DNA from: Diadema setosum
Lineage: Eukaryota; Echinodermata; Echinoidea; Diadematoida; Diadematidae
NCBI RefSeq assembly: GCF_964275005.1
Contig: NC_092694.1
Location: forward strand, 29,350,132-29,414,131
Length of the DNA stretch: 64,000 nucleotides
Reading direction: 5' to 3'
The notes beneath the pieces are model-generated. The model saw nothing but the letters and a program-made list of their open reading frames with translations. It was not told where the DNA came from and made no database searches. The translations under genes were made by a program, and so were the position numbers. Positions within the stretch are counted from its first letter, which is position 1. Each line of letters opens with the position of its first letter. Shown here piece after piece: positions 46,386-57,770 of this stretch.

Positions 46386-48169
46386 ATAGGAGACCACAGT
46401 GCAAAATAAAGGAGGTAACATACATCGCCATACATTAATGATGTCGCCCAGTGACCAGTATGAATACCCATGCATCAAAAAAATCTTCCCTAAATATATT
46501 CATTTTTCTTTTAAAATGAAATAGAAAAAAAAAAACCAACAACACACACCCAAAACAACAAACTGCACACATAAACAAAGACACAAACAAAATAACAAAA
46601 CAGTATAATTATTATTGTATAATAATTATTTTGGAATCAATTTGCAAAGTGATGATTCTAATTATGATTATTTGTGGTGTGGGGGGTTGTAATTAGATTA
46701 TACTATAGTGCTATAGGCCCTACTAACGAAACACACAAATATCTTAAATTTGTGGGCGAACTCTTGGGAGAGCCGACAATATTTATTGTCATTATTATTG
46801 CCTCTTCCAAAATTGTATGTCGATGTTTCTTAAAAGCATGTATTTGGGCGCCCCTTGATATCACAGAATATTCTTAACATCATATATACAGTATACTCGA
46901 TTGCGATGAAAAATCAACAGTTCTAGCTGTGTTTTATGATTTTCACTCTATTATCATCAAAGTCAACCTGTACACGGTGCACTATATTTTGTGTCTATAG
47001 ATGCTTTTTCGTTCAATGACATACATGCTATATAACTTCCCTCTTGTATAGACCTTTCATTCGTTTTGCCTCATTTCGTTCTGTGTTTCTTAAATCCTTT
47101 TCTTTTTGTCTTTATTCGACACATTTTTTTTTTTTCTGGAATAAAAAAGAAAACAAAAGCAAGAAAGAAAACAATGTCACGCAGCGAAATAAAGAGCATT
47201 GAGCTTCTGGATGATTTTCTGCACATTGTATATACTGCATATGGGATGAATCGCTTATTACAGCGCTGCGTTGAATAAAACTGGTAGTGGATAGCGAGAG
47301 TTATAAGGAATGCTGATAACGTATCTCTGGGTATGCAAATATTAGTAATTAAAATTGTATATATTTATAACAAATATTTCATATGAATGTATGAATATCA
47401 ATATACATATATCACATAATCAGGTTAAATAAAATGAATGTATTAGTATATAGATATATTTTAATCTGTATATCTCTGTGTTGTATTATGATATGAATAG
47501 GCCTATTATACATTTTTGTTTGTTTGTTTGATACACTGAACGTGGTATTATTGTATAATACATGACTGTTAATCATGAAGATGTCAATTGTGTGTAAGTC
47601 AGTCTGATAACGGCTGATAGATGCAGATGAAAAGGATTTCGTATTCATCAAACATAGTCAAATAGTGTGATATTAGGTAATTTTACTCATGTACATTGTG
47701 ATATTTCATAAAGAAAATAATATAATTTTATAGGCTCATTTTAAGGGCATAATTATTATTATAATGATAATGGAAGCGTTCGCGAAAAGTAAAAGCTATA
47801 AGGTCCTATATAATATACATAAGCTTGAACATGTTACACTGTTTACAGAGACACTGTAGACTAATAGAGGTGACACATGCACTAACCCTTTATTCATGCA
47901 TCATAATTATTATTATTGATTGGTGGATATAAGTTTTATACTAGGAACAGGAATAGAAAAGATGGATTAAGACCATTTAAAACTACCATTTTGACCATTT
48001 TTCACACAATGCTGGCGGAAGCTTTATATAGCAGTGGTTGCCAGTTAGGGTAAAAGTAAAATGCCCTCCATGGTTAAAGGAATGAAATGAAAATATTAAC
48101 GATGAAATAAAAATCCGAGGAATTAAAGTCAAATATTATACAAAGTTGTGTGGATAAAAAAAAAAGTAT
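46386..48169. other. non-coding, AT-rich
   Basis: No exon or repeat family recognised. A C/A-rich strip lies at 46530-46600. Confidence 0.4.
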
Positions 48170-48310
48170 TATGCAGCAATGTATAGAAGAACATCCATGA
48201 AGTTTCATGAAAATCGAACAATCCGTTCTCTAAGTTATGACTCGGTGCCGCCATCGCTGGTTGACACGACTATACAACAGTTTGCGACGTCATCTCAGGA
48301 CAACGGTATT
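48170..48310 (+). repeat. diverged relative of repeat family X
   Basis: GAAAATCGAACAATCCGTTC, a GCCATC block, GACGTCAT and AGGACAAC occur in the same order as in 834-1255. Weak but ordered similarity. Confidence 0.4.
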
Positions 48311-49617
48311 GAAGAAAACTTAAAGAGAATTCCACTTTTTTCACTTTTATAGCACAATGAAAATCACTTCAATTACCTAAACAGGGGGACTTCGAAGAAA
48401 GTAATGTGCACTTTTCATAAAAAAGTGAAATTTTGTGGAGCTCTCTTTCTATTCTTAGTGCATTTGCAGTGACGTCACGAAAACCTAGTCTTATCATCCA
48501 CCGTGGGCTCCCAGTGTTACTGTATGTGGACGTTAAATACAAATAGGTGGTAGCCTATACCCTAACATTTTAAAACCACCCACTGGTCGATGTACAAAAA
48601 CACCTGTAGCCATTCTAGGACCTTTACTTTCTCGATATCTGTTAAAAGTCTCCCTCGTTTCAAGATGATGAAAAGAAACGTCTCAAATAGTCAAATTTAA
48701 TGACAAGCTTCTCAGTGATTTTTTTTTCTCTCTCGCTCTGTGACGTTCATAATCCATTCGACCATCGAGCAAGTATTGGATGAAAATTCGAGCGCGTTAA
48801 AAAAAGAAAAAGAAGTAGTGATGCCAAAAAAAAAATGTTCTCTGGACATTGTGTTGGAATTTTGTGCCAAGGAATTGTAAACATAACTGGGGCAGGTGAC
48901 CAGTTTGCGAAGATGACCTTACCACTTTGAGAGGTAACATGTCTTGAACTAACAGACTTATCACCGAAATACTCCTCGAGTAGCAAATTCTGTGCGAGGT
49001 CAAACTGGGGCATGCAGACAGCAAAAACGCCCTTGTCTGTCGCTTCACACGCGCAGCTGTGCGTTACCCACAAGTTCACCTCCCTGCTTGCAACAATTTA
49101 CAGCAATTGTGTTACACTAATCATTCCATTCTCTCCTTTTTTTTTTTTTTTTTTTTTTTTACGTAACAACTGTTTGTGCTTGAACGGGCCCAGCAGTTGG
49201 GTCCCACGGATTTAAAACAGCCGTATTATAAAACGGGGGAGGGAAACACATGGTGCATGCCTGTCTCCGTGTTTGAATGTGCCTCGGCCAATTTATTCAG
49301 TGTAGGCTGCGAGTCAATATTAGATCGGAGCTAGAGGAGCATGCACCCACCGCTCTCGCCCTTGCCCGGTGATTTCTATGCATTCCCAGCGTATGTGGTG
49401 CATGGCACATTTGGCGACTGACATGGGTGATGTATTTCGCCTGCGGGATGGTCGTTGAACAGTAGGACGAGGGATATCGCCGCGCGAAGTTCACCTTTGG
49501 AAAGGGCCTCCCCTGCATGTGTACCTTCTCATTGATTTTTAACAGATTTTGAAAAAATTATTGGAAATGCTGACACAATACGAGCAGTGATAATGCGCCC
49601 TTCTCCGTCATGTACAG
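48311..49617. other. non-coding; becomes CpG-richer towards its end
   Basis: A T run at about 49138-49160. From ~49300 the DNA is visibly richer in G, C and CpG, consistent with a promoter zone for the exon at 49651. A 110-codon minus frame (49079-48747) looks protein-like but has no domain or clear exon limits. Confidence 0.35.
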
Positions 49618-49650
49618 GAGACTACGGAGTTCAAGACGGGATTACATGCT

Positions 49651-49783
49651 ATGGCGGTTTACGGAAATGATCGAGAATTCATTCCAATCTTGCAAGTGAT
49701 GTCTGGGGACAAGAACACTAAATGGAAGTCGAGTGCCACCGACATCACGGACTTGGTGGATCGAACTGTCCTCAAGATCGCAG
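49651..49783 (+). CDS. candidate coding exon, unknown protein
   Basis: ATG 49651 opens 44 codons plus one base and ends at the donor CAG|GTATGG (phase 1). The frame reads MAVYGNDREFIPILQVMSGD, then a hydrophilic stretch and LVDRTVLKIA. Codon use is balanced and the composition protein-like. The frame also extends in phase back to an AG at 49616-49617 (TGTACAG|GAG), so this could be an internal exon starting at 49618 rather than a first exon; an in-frame stop lies at 49591. CpG-richer surroundings favour a gene start. I do not recognise the protein. Confidence 0.45.
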
Positions 49784-50688
49784 GTATGGTCTCTTCTTTA
49801 ATCCTTTTTGTCTAACGGATTAGTAGTCTGCGGTTAGCGGAATTATCTAGGTAGGAAGGGCTTCGGAGTGTGTGCGTGCGTGTGTGTGGATGTTGTTGTG
49901 TACATTACGTTCATGCGTGAATGGCTGCGGGGAATTGTTCAAGCGTTTACTCAATGACAAAACCCAGCCCCCACATGTATGTTCCCAAGCGCGCCTCGTA
50001 GCTACGGAGTGAATGAAAGGGGGCGCGACTTTCACCCTTTCTTTCGACGATAACCGCGTAATGACGTGAGAACAGTTACAATAGGTCACCTTCTGGGGTA
50101 GTGAGGGGGTATTATGTACTCTGAAGGACTTGGATGCCCCCGCTGTTCTCAGGGAGCTATTCGCCCGGGAAGTTGATTCTTGGGTATGCGTTCACACAGT
50201 GGAACACCGCTGAGAACCCAGCGGCGCGGGCTTGATTCGTGTTTCCTACTGTGTACAAACTTTCTTAGCAGACGACGTCTAGGCGTGCACGCATCTCGTG
50301 CGCATAGTTTACTGAAGGCAAGTCCACGTATTTGTGTGTACGCGATCGTCGTTGCATGCAATCAGGAGCCTTGGCCCTCCCCCGTCCTCTTGTGTGCGTA
50401 TAAGTGTAACCACAAACTTTGATTGAGTTGTGAGACAAAGTGCAACTTCTAAAAGTTGCTTTGCCCATTTGCTGCCTGTGTGCCTTGTTCTCCGGACTGA
50501 AGAAATATAGACCTTGTCTGCCTGGAGAAGCGTCGGCAGATATGTCAAAGTTTCGCTTCTGCCACTGTACTTGAGATGTCAGATCGAGGGAGAGGTTGCC
50601 GTCAGTGAAGTTTGTGAAAAGTTCTGAGGCCGTGTGTGGTGTTTGGACTCGGGCCGTCCCCTTGGCCCCCACCACTCGGCGTGAAGCC

Positions 50689-50749
50689 ATGGCATCGGAG
50701 GACAGCGACACGGGCAGCTTGTATGAGCGGTCTATGAAAGGCAACAAAG
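50689..50749 (+). CDS. candidate alternative first coding exon
   Basis: ATG 50689 in a strong context (GAAGCCATGG) starts MASEDSDTGSLYERSMKGNK. It ends at AAAG|GTTAGA, also phase 1 like the exon at 49651, after which the frame stops. The leader upstream is GC-rich (GGGCCGTCCCCTTGGCC). Equal phase and orientation fit two alternative first exons feeding one downstream exon, but this is inference. Unknown protein. Confidence 0.35.
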
Positions 50750-51451
50750 GTTAGAGTACATCGCTCACAAGAGTAGACTTTTGTCAACCTCTTATGATAA
50801 GGTTTTATAGTGTCAGTACTATCGTCTGTGAATAATTATCTAGATCAATATTTTGGAGGACTTGTAAGATGTACTTCAACATACCTTCTTTGGATACATA
50901 GTGTGTGTGATGCCCATTGGCAAGGGGGTGGGGTGGGGGTGGAGTGGGTCTATAGGACTGAATAAAACATGAAAATGCTGGAGGTGAGAATAATGAATCA
51001 TACCAGTTAGTACTGATGATGGATGTTTAATTTTGATTTCCAAACCGCAAGTCTTGCAGAGAACACTACTCACCTTTTCTGATGTTTTTGTGTATGAAGT
51101 TTAGGGGAGCTTCTTAAAGTCAAGTCTTTTGTGATGATATGTCAGTGATGCTGTGCAAGCTCTTGCACACAGTGAGAGCTGTATAAGATTTATGAAATTC
51201 ACACAAAAGCATCAGAATCAGATTCCTTCGCAATGTCCTGTGATAATACAATGATTGGTAACCCAGATTCCTCATCTGTGCCCTGTCCAGCACTATTTAA
51301 AAAAATGTGACATAGATGTTCTGTTAATAGAACTCTAGATATGTGTGGAGGAGTTGTGTTGTGAGGGGAGTTCAGAATTTGAACAACTTATACCAGCTGA
51401 TGTCTGAGTTGCTGCTCTTATGATATATCATGTCTTAAACACCATGAAGTG
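50750..51451. other. probable intron or intergenic DNA
   Basis: No exon seen. A purine-rich GGGGTGGGGTGGGGGTGG stretch at ~50926-50946 could form a G-quadruplex. Confidence 0.4.
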
Positions 51452-51638
51452 CAGTGGCAGATCCAGGGGGGAGCGCACTGGGCACCCCCCTTTATTTTTA
51501 TTTTTTTTTTGTTAAAACAAAAAAAATAAAAAGAAGAAATGGGGGAGGGGTGCATGCGCCTCCCTTTAATTTTGTAAAGGCACCTTTTTAATTTTGTAAA
51601 GGTGTCCCCTCTTTATGGAATTCCTGGATCCACCACTG
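51452..51638. mobile_element. CAGTGGCAGATCCAGG mini-element
   Basis: Ends CAGTGGCAGATCCAGG and CCTGGATCCACCACTG are inverted repeats; AAGTG flanks both sides (51447-51451 and 51639-51643). CAGTGGCGGATCC-type ends belong to hAT-like miniature elements found in many animals. The interior is low-complexity T/A with two TTTAATTTTGTAAAGG repeats. Confidence 0.82.
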
Positions 51639-51756
51639 AAGTGAACAGTACGAGAGAAAAATTATTTTGCTGTCATCACTATAGCAACCCTGGGTAGTGT
51701 CTTATATCTGTCACATCATCATCTCAGGTTCCTAGGATACTTCTACTTGTAGAACA

Positions 51757-52428
51757 ATACAAACAATACAGTACAATACAATACAATATATGGGTACTTA
51801 ACACTCTAAGAAAATATCATCTCAGGATACCAGGCTCCCAGGGATAGAATCAGAGTTAAAAAGGAGCAGGTGTCATCTTCCACAGTACTACTACCTTTTT
51901 TCCTTTAAAAGAGAAATTAACAATAATATTTTGCATTCATAAACCACATAATAACAATCATTAATTTCTAGCTACTTGACCTAAAAGCATACAAGCATAA
52001 ATGTTTTAACAAGTAGATTTTTAGAGCCTTCTTGAAAAAAAAATCAATGAAAGATATTGTAAAAGCTGTTAGTTTCACAACAGGTGTAATTTGTGGGAAT
52101 TTCACAAATCACTGCAGGGGCACAAATTTAACAACAGGTGAGAATACGGTACCGCAAACAAACGGGCATCAGTGCACTTACGATATAGCTGTGGTATCAA
52201 ATTGCCAAAAGCAGTATCTCGTGAAAATGTATGTGATGTTCTCATTTCTGAAAATATCATGTACATGTGAAAATAACACTTTTACAGTAGGTTCCTAATT
52301 GTAAGGGGTAATGAATTCCAGAGTGTGGGAGCTGATGATGTTGAGTGATTCCTTTGTTTAAACCACAATTTGATTTGATTGTGTGTGTTATGAGTATAAT
52401 CAGCAGGTTTGAGTAGAGAGAATACTAT
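51757..52428 (-). mobile_element. 5'-truncated LINE relic (LINE D)
   Basis: On the minus strand 52428-52282 reads IVFSLLKPADYTHNTHNQIK, then SSAPTLWNSLPLTIRN before a stop. The HNT and WNSLP pattern is the usual end of this LINE group's ORF. The 3' tail is a run of ATTGT-type repeats, seen as AATACAATACAATAC on the plus strand at 51757-51789. Only the last ~48 codons remain. Confidence 0.6.
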
Positions 52429-53125
52429 TCATTCACCTCTGAAAGTTGAACTTTTTTGCGCACTGTATAAAGTGGAGTAACAAACTCTGTAATGTCTAGA
52501 AGAGAGGGTTTCTTATAAATTACATCGTGTACCAACAATATTGTTAATCCTTACCTATAGGTGCAAAGTTTACATGCAGTTTCAACCAGCAGATTAGCAC
52601 ATGTTCTCTAATATTAGATTGTCCAGCATGTTCTCTGTGTTTTATCATATGAGCAAAGATCACTTTACAAAGGAACAAAAAAAAAAAAGGTATTTTGGTG
52701 TTGTCATCTTTGTGTTTTGGTTAAAATGAACCAATGCATTCCTGTGACTTTATTTTGGACTAAAGTTTAGAGAGCACTAAAATTGACAAAATTTTATGAG
52801 AAACTTACTTTACTCTTTTATAGGTCAGACAGTTTTGGAAAACTTTCTGTTAAGATGTGAGAAATGTTAAACATAATATGAAAATGATGATATGACTAAA
52901 ATTTGCATTAGTGTGACTTCATTGATCTACAAAAATTGTGAATAACAATAAGATGTACAGTGACACCATCAGCCTGCATGTTTTCTTTGGGCAATGTCCT
53001 AACATTATATGATTTAGTAAATAATGCACACAACATACACTCTTCGGAGAGGTGGGTTTTTACTTCAAGGCACCAATACCATTGTACTTCTTGGTTTCCA
53101 GTGTGATAAGGTACTAAGGCTTCTG
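52429..53125. other. non-coding, nothing recognised
   Basis: AT-rich, with an A run near 52678. No exon or repeat family. Confidence 0.4.
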
Positions 53126-53131
53126 ACTTAC

Positions 53132-53171
53132 CCTCTTCTTCCTCCTTTTCCTTCTTCCCAATCTTGCCCAT
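53132..53171 (-). CDS. candidate minus-strand first coding exon
   Basis: ATG 53171-53169 in strong context (GAGACAATGG) reads MGKIGKKEKEEEE plus one base, then meets the consensus donor G|GTAAGT (53131-53126), phase 1. TATAAA lies at 53229-53224, giving a short leader of about 30 bases. The three signals in correct spacing suggest a promoter-plus-first-exon, but the strand is purine-rich and short, so chance is a real alternative. The protein is unknown. Confidence 0.27.
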
Positions 53172-53427
53172 TGTCTCCTTCTTTTAACTTTCAAGAGCTA
53201 TTCTTCTTTTTCTCCTTGTAAAGTTTATAAAGGAAATGCTGAATTTGAGATGATATATATTGTATGGTGTATCTGTGCCATTATTTCCTGGCAGTGTGTG
53301 TACACTATATAATCCCAGTTGATGATGAGGGCTATGTGACATATTTTGTGTGGTGTGCAGGTCTTTAATTCCAGAGATCTATGGAGTGTTGGTTGGGGGA
53401 TGGGATTTTGGATAGGGACTATAATAC

Positions 53428-53460
53428 CAGGGAGGTGGAAATGGTCTTTCCACCTCCCTG
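53428..53460. mobile_element. 33-bp perfect hairpin with 7-bp flanking duplication
   Basis: CAGGGAGGTGGAAA-TGGTC-TTTCCACCTCCCTG: 14-bp perfect arms and a 5-base loop, flanked on both sides by ATAATAC (53421-53427 and 53461-53467). CAGGG ends plus a 7-bp direct repeat look like a tiny transposon-like insertion. Confidence 0.75.
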
Positions 53461-53467
53461 ATAATAC

Positions 53468-55154
53468 TATAAAGCTGTATTGATTAGTAGTGATTCTAGA
53501 CAGAATGGGGGTGTTCAATGGACACTTGTATGGTCACTGACTGGGATGGGGGGGGGGGGTATCTGGTTCTGAAGGGCTACTGACCGAGTGAAGTGCAATA
53601 CTGATTGTTCAATGCATACAACAATTTAAAATCTTATTGGGGGTAAGTTAACTGGTAATGGTCATAATACTGGTATGAAGTATAAACTGCTTGGATGTAG
53701 GGTCATAAGATATTGATGTAAACCTTTTCTTGATTCCCTGATGCATAGTAACCTCATGAGACACGGTCAATGTGTGCAAAGTAGCTGCTTGTCAGGAAAG
53801 AGTACTTCATCAAACCAGTGAAGGTATGACACTAATTAGCCAACTAGTAGTGCAGTTGTCATAGAAAGCATGTTGAAGGTACAGACTGTACAGTTGTATT
53901 AATGCAAGACCTACTTTGCTCATCACTGCGCAAACTGTGCAGACTTAGAGATCCCTACAAGGGAAAGTTCTGTCATGTGTCTTTCTATTTCTGCAAGGAA
54001 TAGAAAATTATAACATGAGTAATGATTATCCATGGTAGTTTTTGTTTTCATAATTACTCTACTATTTTTCCAAGGACAGTATGCTTTCGACTGAACTCGA
54101 CTAGCATACTATTTTTGATATCTGTTGTATTTCTTATTTTGCTGTAAAGGTTTCTTTATGTACAAACTTGTACGTAATTGTCACTCATACTAATTGCATG
54201 ATTCTGGCTGGTTTTAAGGTTGCATTTAACAGTAACTCCCTGTACCAACATGTAGGAAGCAGAAAAGCACTATATCATAATGGTCCCCTATCTTGACATT
54301 AATGCCCTTCAGGTAGGCACATGGCAATTACGTATAAAAGAATTGTATCGGGGAAACCATATTCTCTTTGTACACATTTTCATGCTCTGTAGTTTTTTTC
54401 CAGTCCCTTGAGTCTGATAGAATAATGAAAGGGAGAGAAAGAAAGTGTCCCAAGACTGGGGTCCTTAACCCTTTGAGGACGGTTTGAATTTGCTACAACA
54501 TGCATTTCCCATCGTGAGACACCTGCCCGAGTATACATACTCGGGACTCGTCTTCCAACGGCATAAAATGAGCAGTAATTCGTGAGACGCTGCTTTAAAC
54601 AACTTTGAGGCGAGGTACTCCCGTGATTAGCCTGACCCGGAAGAGCAGTTGAGAGCAGCGAGCTCTCCGTCGCTGATGGACGTGACGGATTTAGTCAGGC
54701 ACGCTGATCCCAAATCGGAAAATACCTGTCTTCTCCTCTCTGGATTGTCTCCCACAAAACATTCGTTACACCTAGGAGCACTTGTCAGAGTTGCTGACTC
54801 AATCACAAAACAGTCGTTAGTCACATGTATCGGATATCTCCGCGAAATGGGGCAAAACCTGTAATCACTACTAGACAGGATGCATTCATATTTCTCATCT
54901 TGATATTGTACGCTAGTTTATACATTACATGCTCCAAACGTGATTGTGTCTGAATGCAGACTGTGCTTGAAATACAGTATACATGATGTACTACTCACTA
55001 TGTATGTACTACTCACTGTGTACTACTCACTGTGTACTATCAATGTGTTATAAAATGCTTGTTGTGTGCACAGAAATGTTAGTACATTTGTATCATACAA
55101 CACTTCATGTCTCACTAGATCCTGAGTAGTCATCAATAATTCCAGTTCCACTTA
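53468..55154. other. non-coding; palindrome and short tandem repeat
   Basis: The palindrome CCCGAGTATACATACTCGGG is at 54526-54545, in a block beginning CTTAACCCTTTGAGGACGG that resembles widespread animal mini-elements. Tandem GTACTACTCACTGTGT-type units lie at 54990-55036. A G run is near 53549. No exon. Confidence 0.45.
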
Positions 55155-55538
55155 AAGGGACTGTACAGTACTGGTTGAGGTGGGGATTCATGTTTTGAAC
55201 ATTCCTAAGTGAGATAATGAAAAGCCTCTTATGAAATATGAAAGAGCATGTAATTTTAAGAAGGATTCAACATTTATTTGATGAAAATTGGTTTTCAAAT
55301 GGCTGAGATATCCAAAAAAGTGCTAATAATAAAAGGCGACATGCCACAACTTTATTAGGATCTCTTTGTTTCATCTTGTTTTTGGATATCTCAGCCATTT
55401 CAAAACCGATTTTCATTGAATAAACTTTTGATACCCCTTAGAACTGCATGCTCTTTGACATCTCATAGAGTGGTTTCTGAATATCTCGCAAAACGTTAAA
55501 TGCTAAATCATCACCTCGACCAGAACTGTACACACCCT
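55155..55538. mobile_element. TTAA-AGGGAC foldback family, copy 4 (best preserved)
   Basis: TTAA at 55151-55154 and 55539-55542 exactly bound AGGGACTGTACAGTACTGG...CCAGAACTGTACACACCCT. It is highly similar to 30874-31231 along its length, including GGCTGAGATATCC / GGATATCTCAGCC arms. Confidence 0.9.
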
Positions 55539-55962
55539 TTAAAATTTGATGCTATTGCCAATAAAATTGATCATTTCAATTTCATTTATCACATTTATGC
55601 CAAAACTGCTAAATTTCGTAATGATTCTTGACAGATTTTGATAGACATTCTGTGTGTAAGGATATATTATACAACATTTACAAAGTTATACCAAATAGCA
55701 GAATTTTTGAGAGGTGAACGTGACACAGAGAGATGAATCAATAACTACTTGAATCGGACATAGCTTTATCATGATATTGAATATTCCATGATACCTTTCG
55801 TCATGAATTTGTGTCAATACCAGATTTGAGAAGGAAGAAGAATTAAATACAATATAGATCTGCACAGTATCTCTGAAACGTGACCGCAGAGTATGGCGAG
55901 TATTTTGTTGAGATATTGGTAGTCTATGAATGTAGAATTTATTTGACATACACACTTGTACA

Positions 55963-55992
55963 TTTTTTTTTTTTTTTTTTGGGGGGGGGGGG
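55963..55992 (-). repeat. T18-G12 homopolymer junction
   Basis: Eighteen T followed by twelve G; on the minus strand this is a C-run followed by an A-run, the same polarity as at 3032 and 11775. Confidence 0.9.
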
Positions 55993-56402
55993 AGGGTTGA
56001 TTCATGTTCTAATTTGCCTTGTGAAATTTTGGTTCTCCTCAGGTAGCATAATTAGATGGTGATCACTTGTTGGATCCTTAACAATGTAGATGCAGCTGTG
56101 TGTAATAGATGCAAAATGGCATTCATACATGTTTCTTTGCATGAGTGCTTTATGGAAATGAGTCAGACAATTGTATATTTGTGTTCAAGTGAACTCTGGG
56201 GGAGCTAAATTTGTCACTCACAGTGCAAGTCAGGCACTTTGGACCTAACATTGTGAAGAGGTTTAGGCCCTACTGATAACAAATAGCCCCTTTGGGGATG
56301 TATCTTTAAACTGAGAGTCACCATTTGTGTAATCTACATGTATGGAAGAATTTGTGTGCTCACATTTTGTTCAGTAAACATTTTTATGCAGGTGCTAATT
56401 AA

Positions 56403-56690
56403 AGGGATAGTATAGTATTGGGTGAGATGAGAATTCAGCTTTCAGCTTTTTGCGAGTTCGATGATTGATTTATTTATTTCAACACGGTATAAAACCTGCT
56501 ATCAGCTTTGAAGCTGCTTTTCAGCAAAGCAATACTAATAAAAGATAGGTCCCACCTTTTATTAGGATCATGTTGCTTGGGATATCTCAGCCATTTCAAA
56601 ACCAAATTTCGTCAAATAAACGTTGAACTCCTCTTGAAATTCATATTTCATATAGAGGTTGCTCAGTATCTCACCAAGACAAGTTAAAAG
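56403..56690. mobile_element. TTAA-AGGGAC foldback family, copy 5, right end lost
   Basis: Follows TTAA (56399-56402) with AGGGATAGTATAGTATTGGG. It shares GATATCTCAGCCATTTCAAA and CACCTTTTATTAGGATC. The right end is replaced by a GGGGGCATTTC element. Confidence 0.75.
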
Positions 56691-56700
56691 CATGAAGCCA

Positions 56701-56825
56701 GGGGGGCATTTCAGGAAGCATTTTGGTTGGATATTTTTTGACAAACTGTTACAAGAAATCCTTGCATCTGATTGGCTGAGAGCAAATTTTTCAGACGACT
56801 TTGTCATGAAAAACCAAGACCTGTG
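56701..56825. mobile_element. GGGGGCATTTC mini-element, partial copy 3
   Basis: GGGGGGCATTTCAGGAAGCA and CTGATTGGCTGAGAGCAA match 30111-30248. The right end decays after GACTTTGTC. Confidence 0.7.
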
Positions 56826-56956
56826 GTTATAATGTAGACTCAAACAGTGTTTAAAAGTGTACACATGTATGCAACTCTCAGTATGTCTTTATCAGTATCA
56901 GTCTTTGAAAAAATATTTTTTATTACTTGCACTGGAATAATGACAGATTAACATTT

Positions 56957-57340
56957 TAAAGGGATGGTATCGGCTGAGATGGGGCTACAGGTTTCTACGT
57001 CAATGAATCACGTTTCAAAACGCATTTGGAATGGTGTTTGCGAACATGGTTTGAAACGCGATTCACTGGGTGCCGTGTTTATCTATCCATCATTGAATCT
57101 TGATATGAGTGTTGTCACTGTGCAGCTGCTTTGTGCAGTTAAACCTGGGAAGCAGTGGTCCACTGAGGCCTGTGTTGTAACTTGTGGGTTGTATACTGCA
57201 TACAAGATGATCTTGGCAGCTCGGAAATATGAACGCGTTTCAAAACAGCATTGCGTTTCTCTACAGTCAAAAGTGTCTTAAAGCACTCTTCGTTTCAAAT
57301 CGGTGTTTCAAAGCATGTTTGAAAACACAGTTGTGTATAA
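56957..57340. mobile_element. foldback element with CGTTTCAAAACGC motifs
   Basis: Starts TTAAAGGGATGGTATCGGC. GTTTCAAAACGCAT, GTTTGAAACGCGATTC and the reverse set GCGTTTCAAAACAGC, GTTTCAAATCGG, GTTTGAAAACAC give an internal inverted arrangement. The right boundary is unclear. The 105-codon frame inside has no known domain. Confidence 0.55.
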
Positions 57341-57770
57341 TATCTATCACTGGAAATTACCTCAAATGTGTTTCGGATCTTGATTCTACCTTAGAAAATT
57401 TTTAGATAAACACACCCCTAGAAAGTGGCAGTGAGAAAATTGCCCTCCCTCTTGTTTGCCATGCTAGACAACAGGTAGCCATGTTTCTGACTGAACTACA
57501 AGCTTGCTATGAAAGGATATAAGACCTCCACACGATGCAGAGATGCAACAGATGCCATTTGTGACATTTTTATTTTTTGGCAAAACCATTATAAAAAGTG
57601 TAATGAGCAAAAAAAAAAAGTTGTTACTTTGTTGTGAAAATTTGAATACTTCTGTTCAGTTCAGCACAGGTGGGCTCACCTCTCAACTCAAACTTAAAAA
57701 AAAGGACATAAATATAGACTATAAGTACTGTGTAGACTAAAATAAGAAAAGGATTTGCCTCGATTTGAGA

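Noticed and set aside
48747..49079. 110-codon minus-strand frame of protein-like composition
   Set aside because: No domain, no clear promoter; only a possible donor near 48919, not enough to call an exon.
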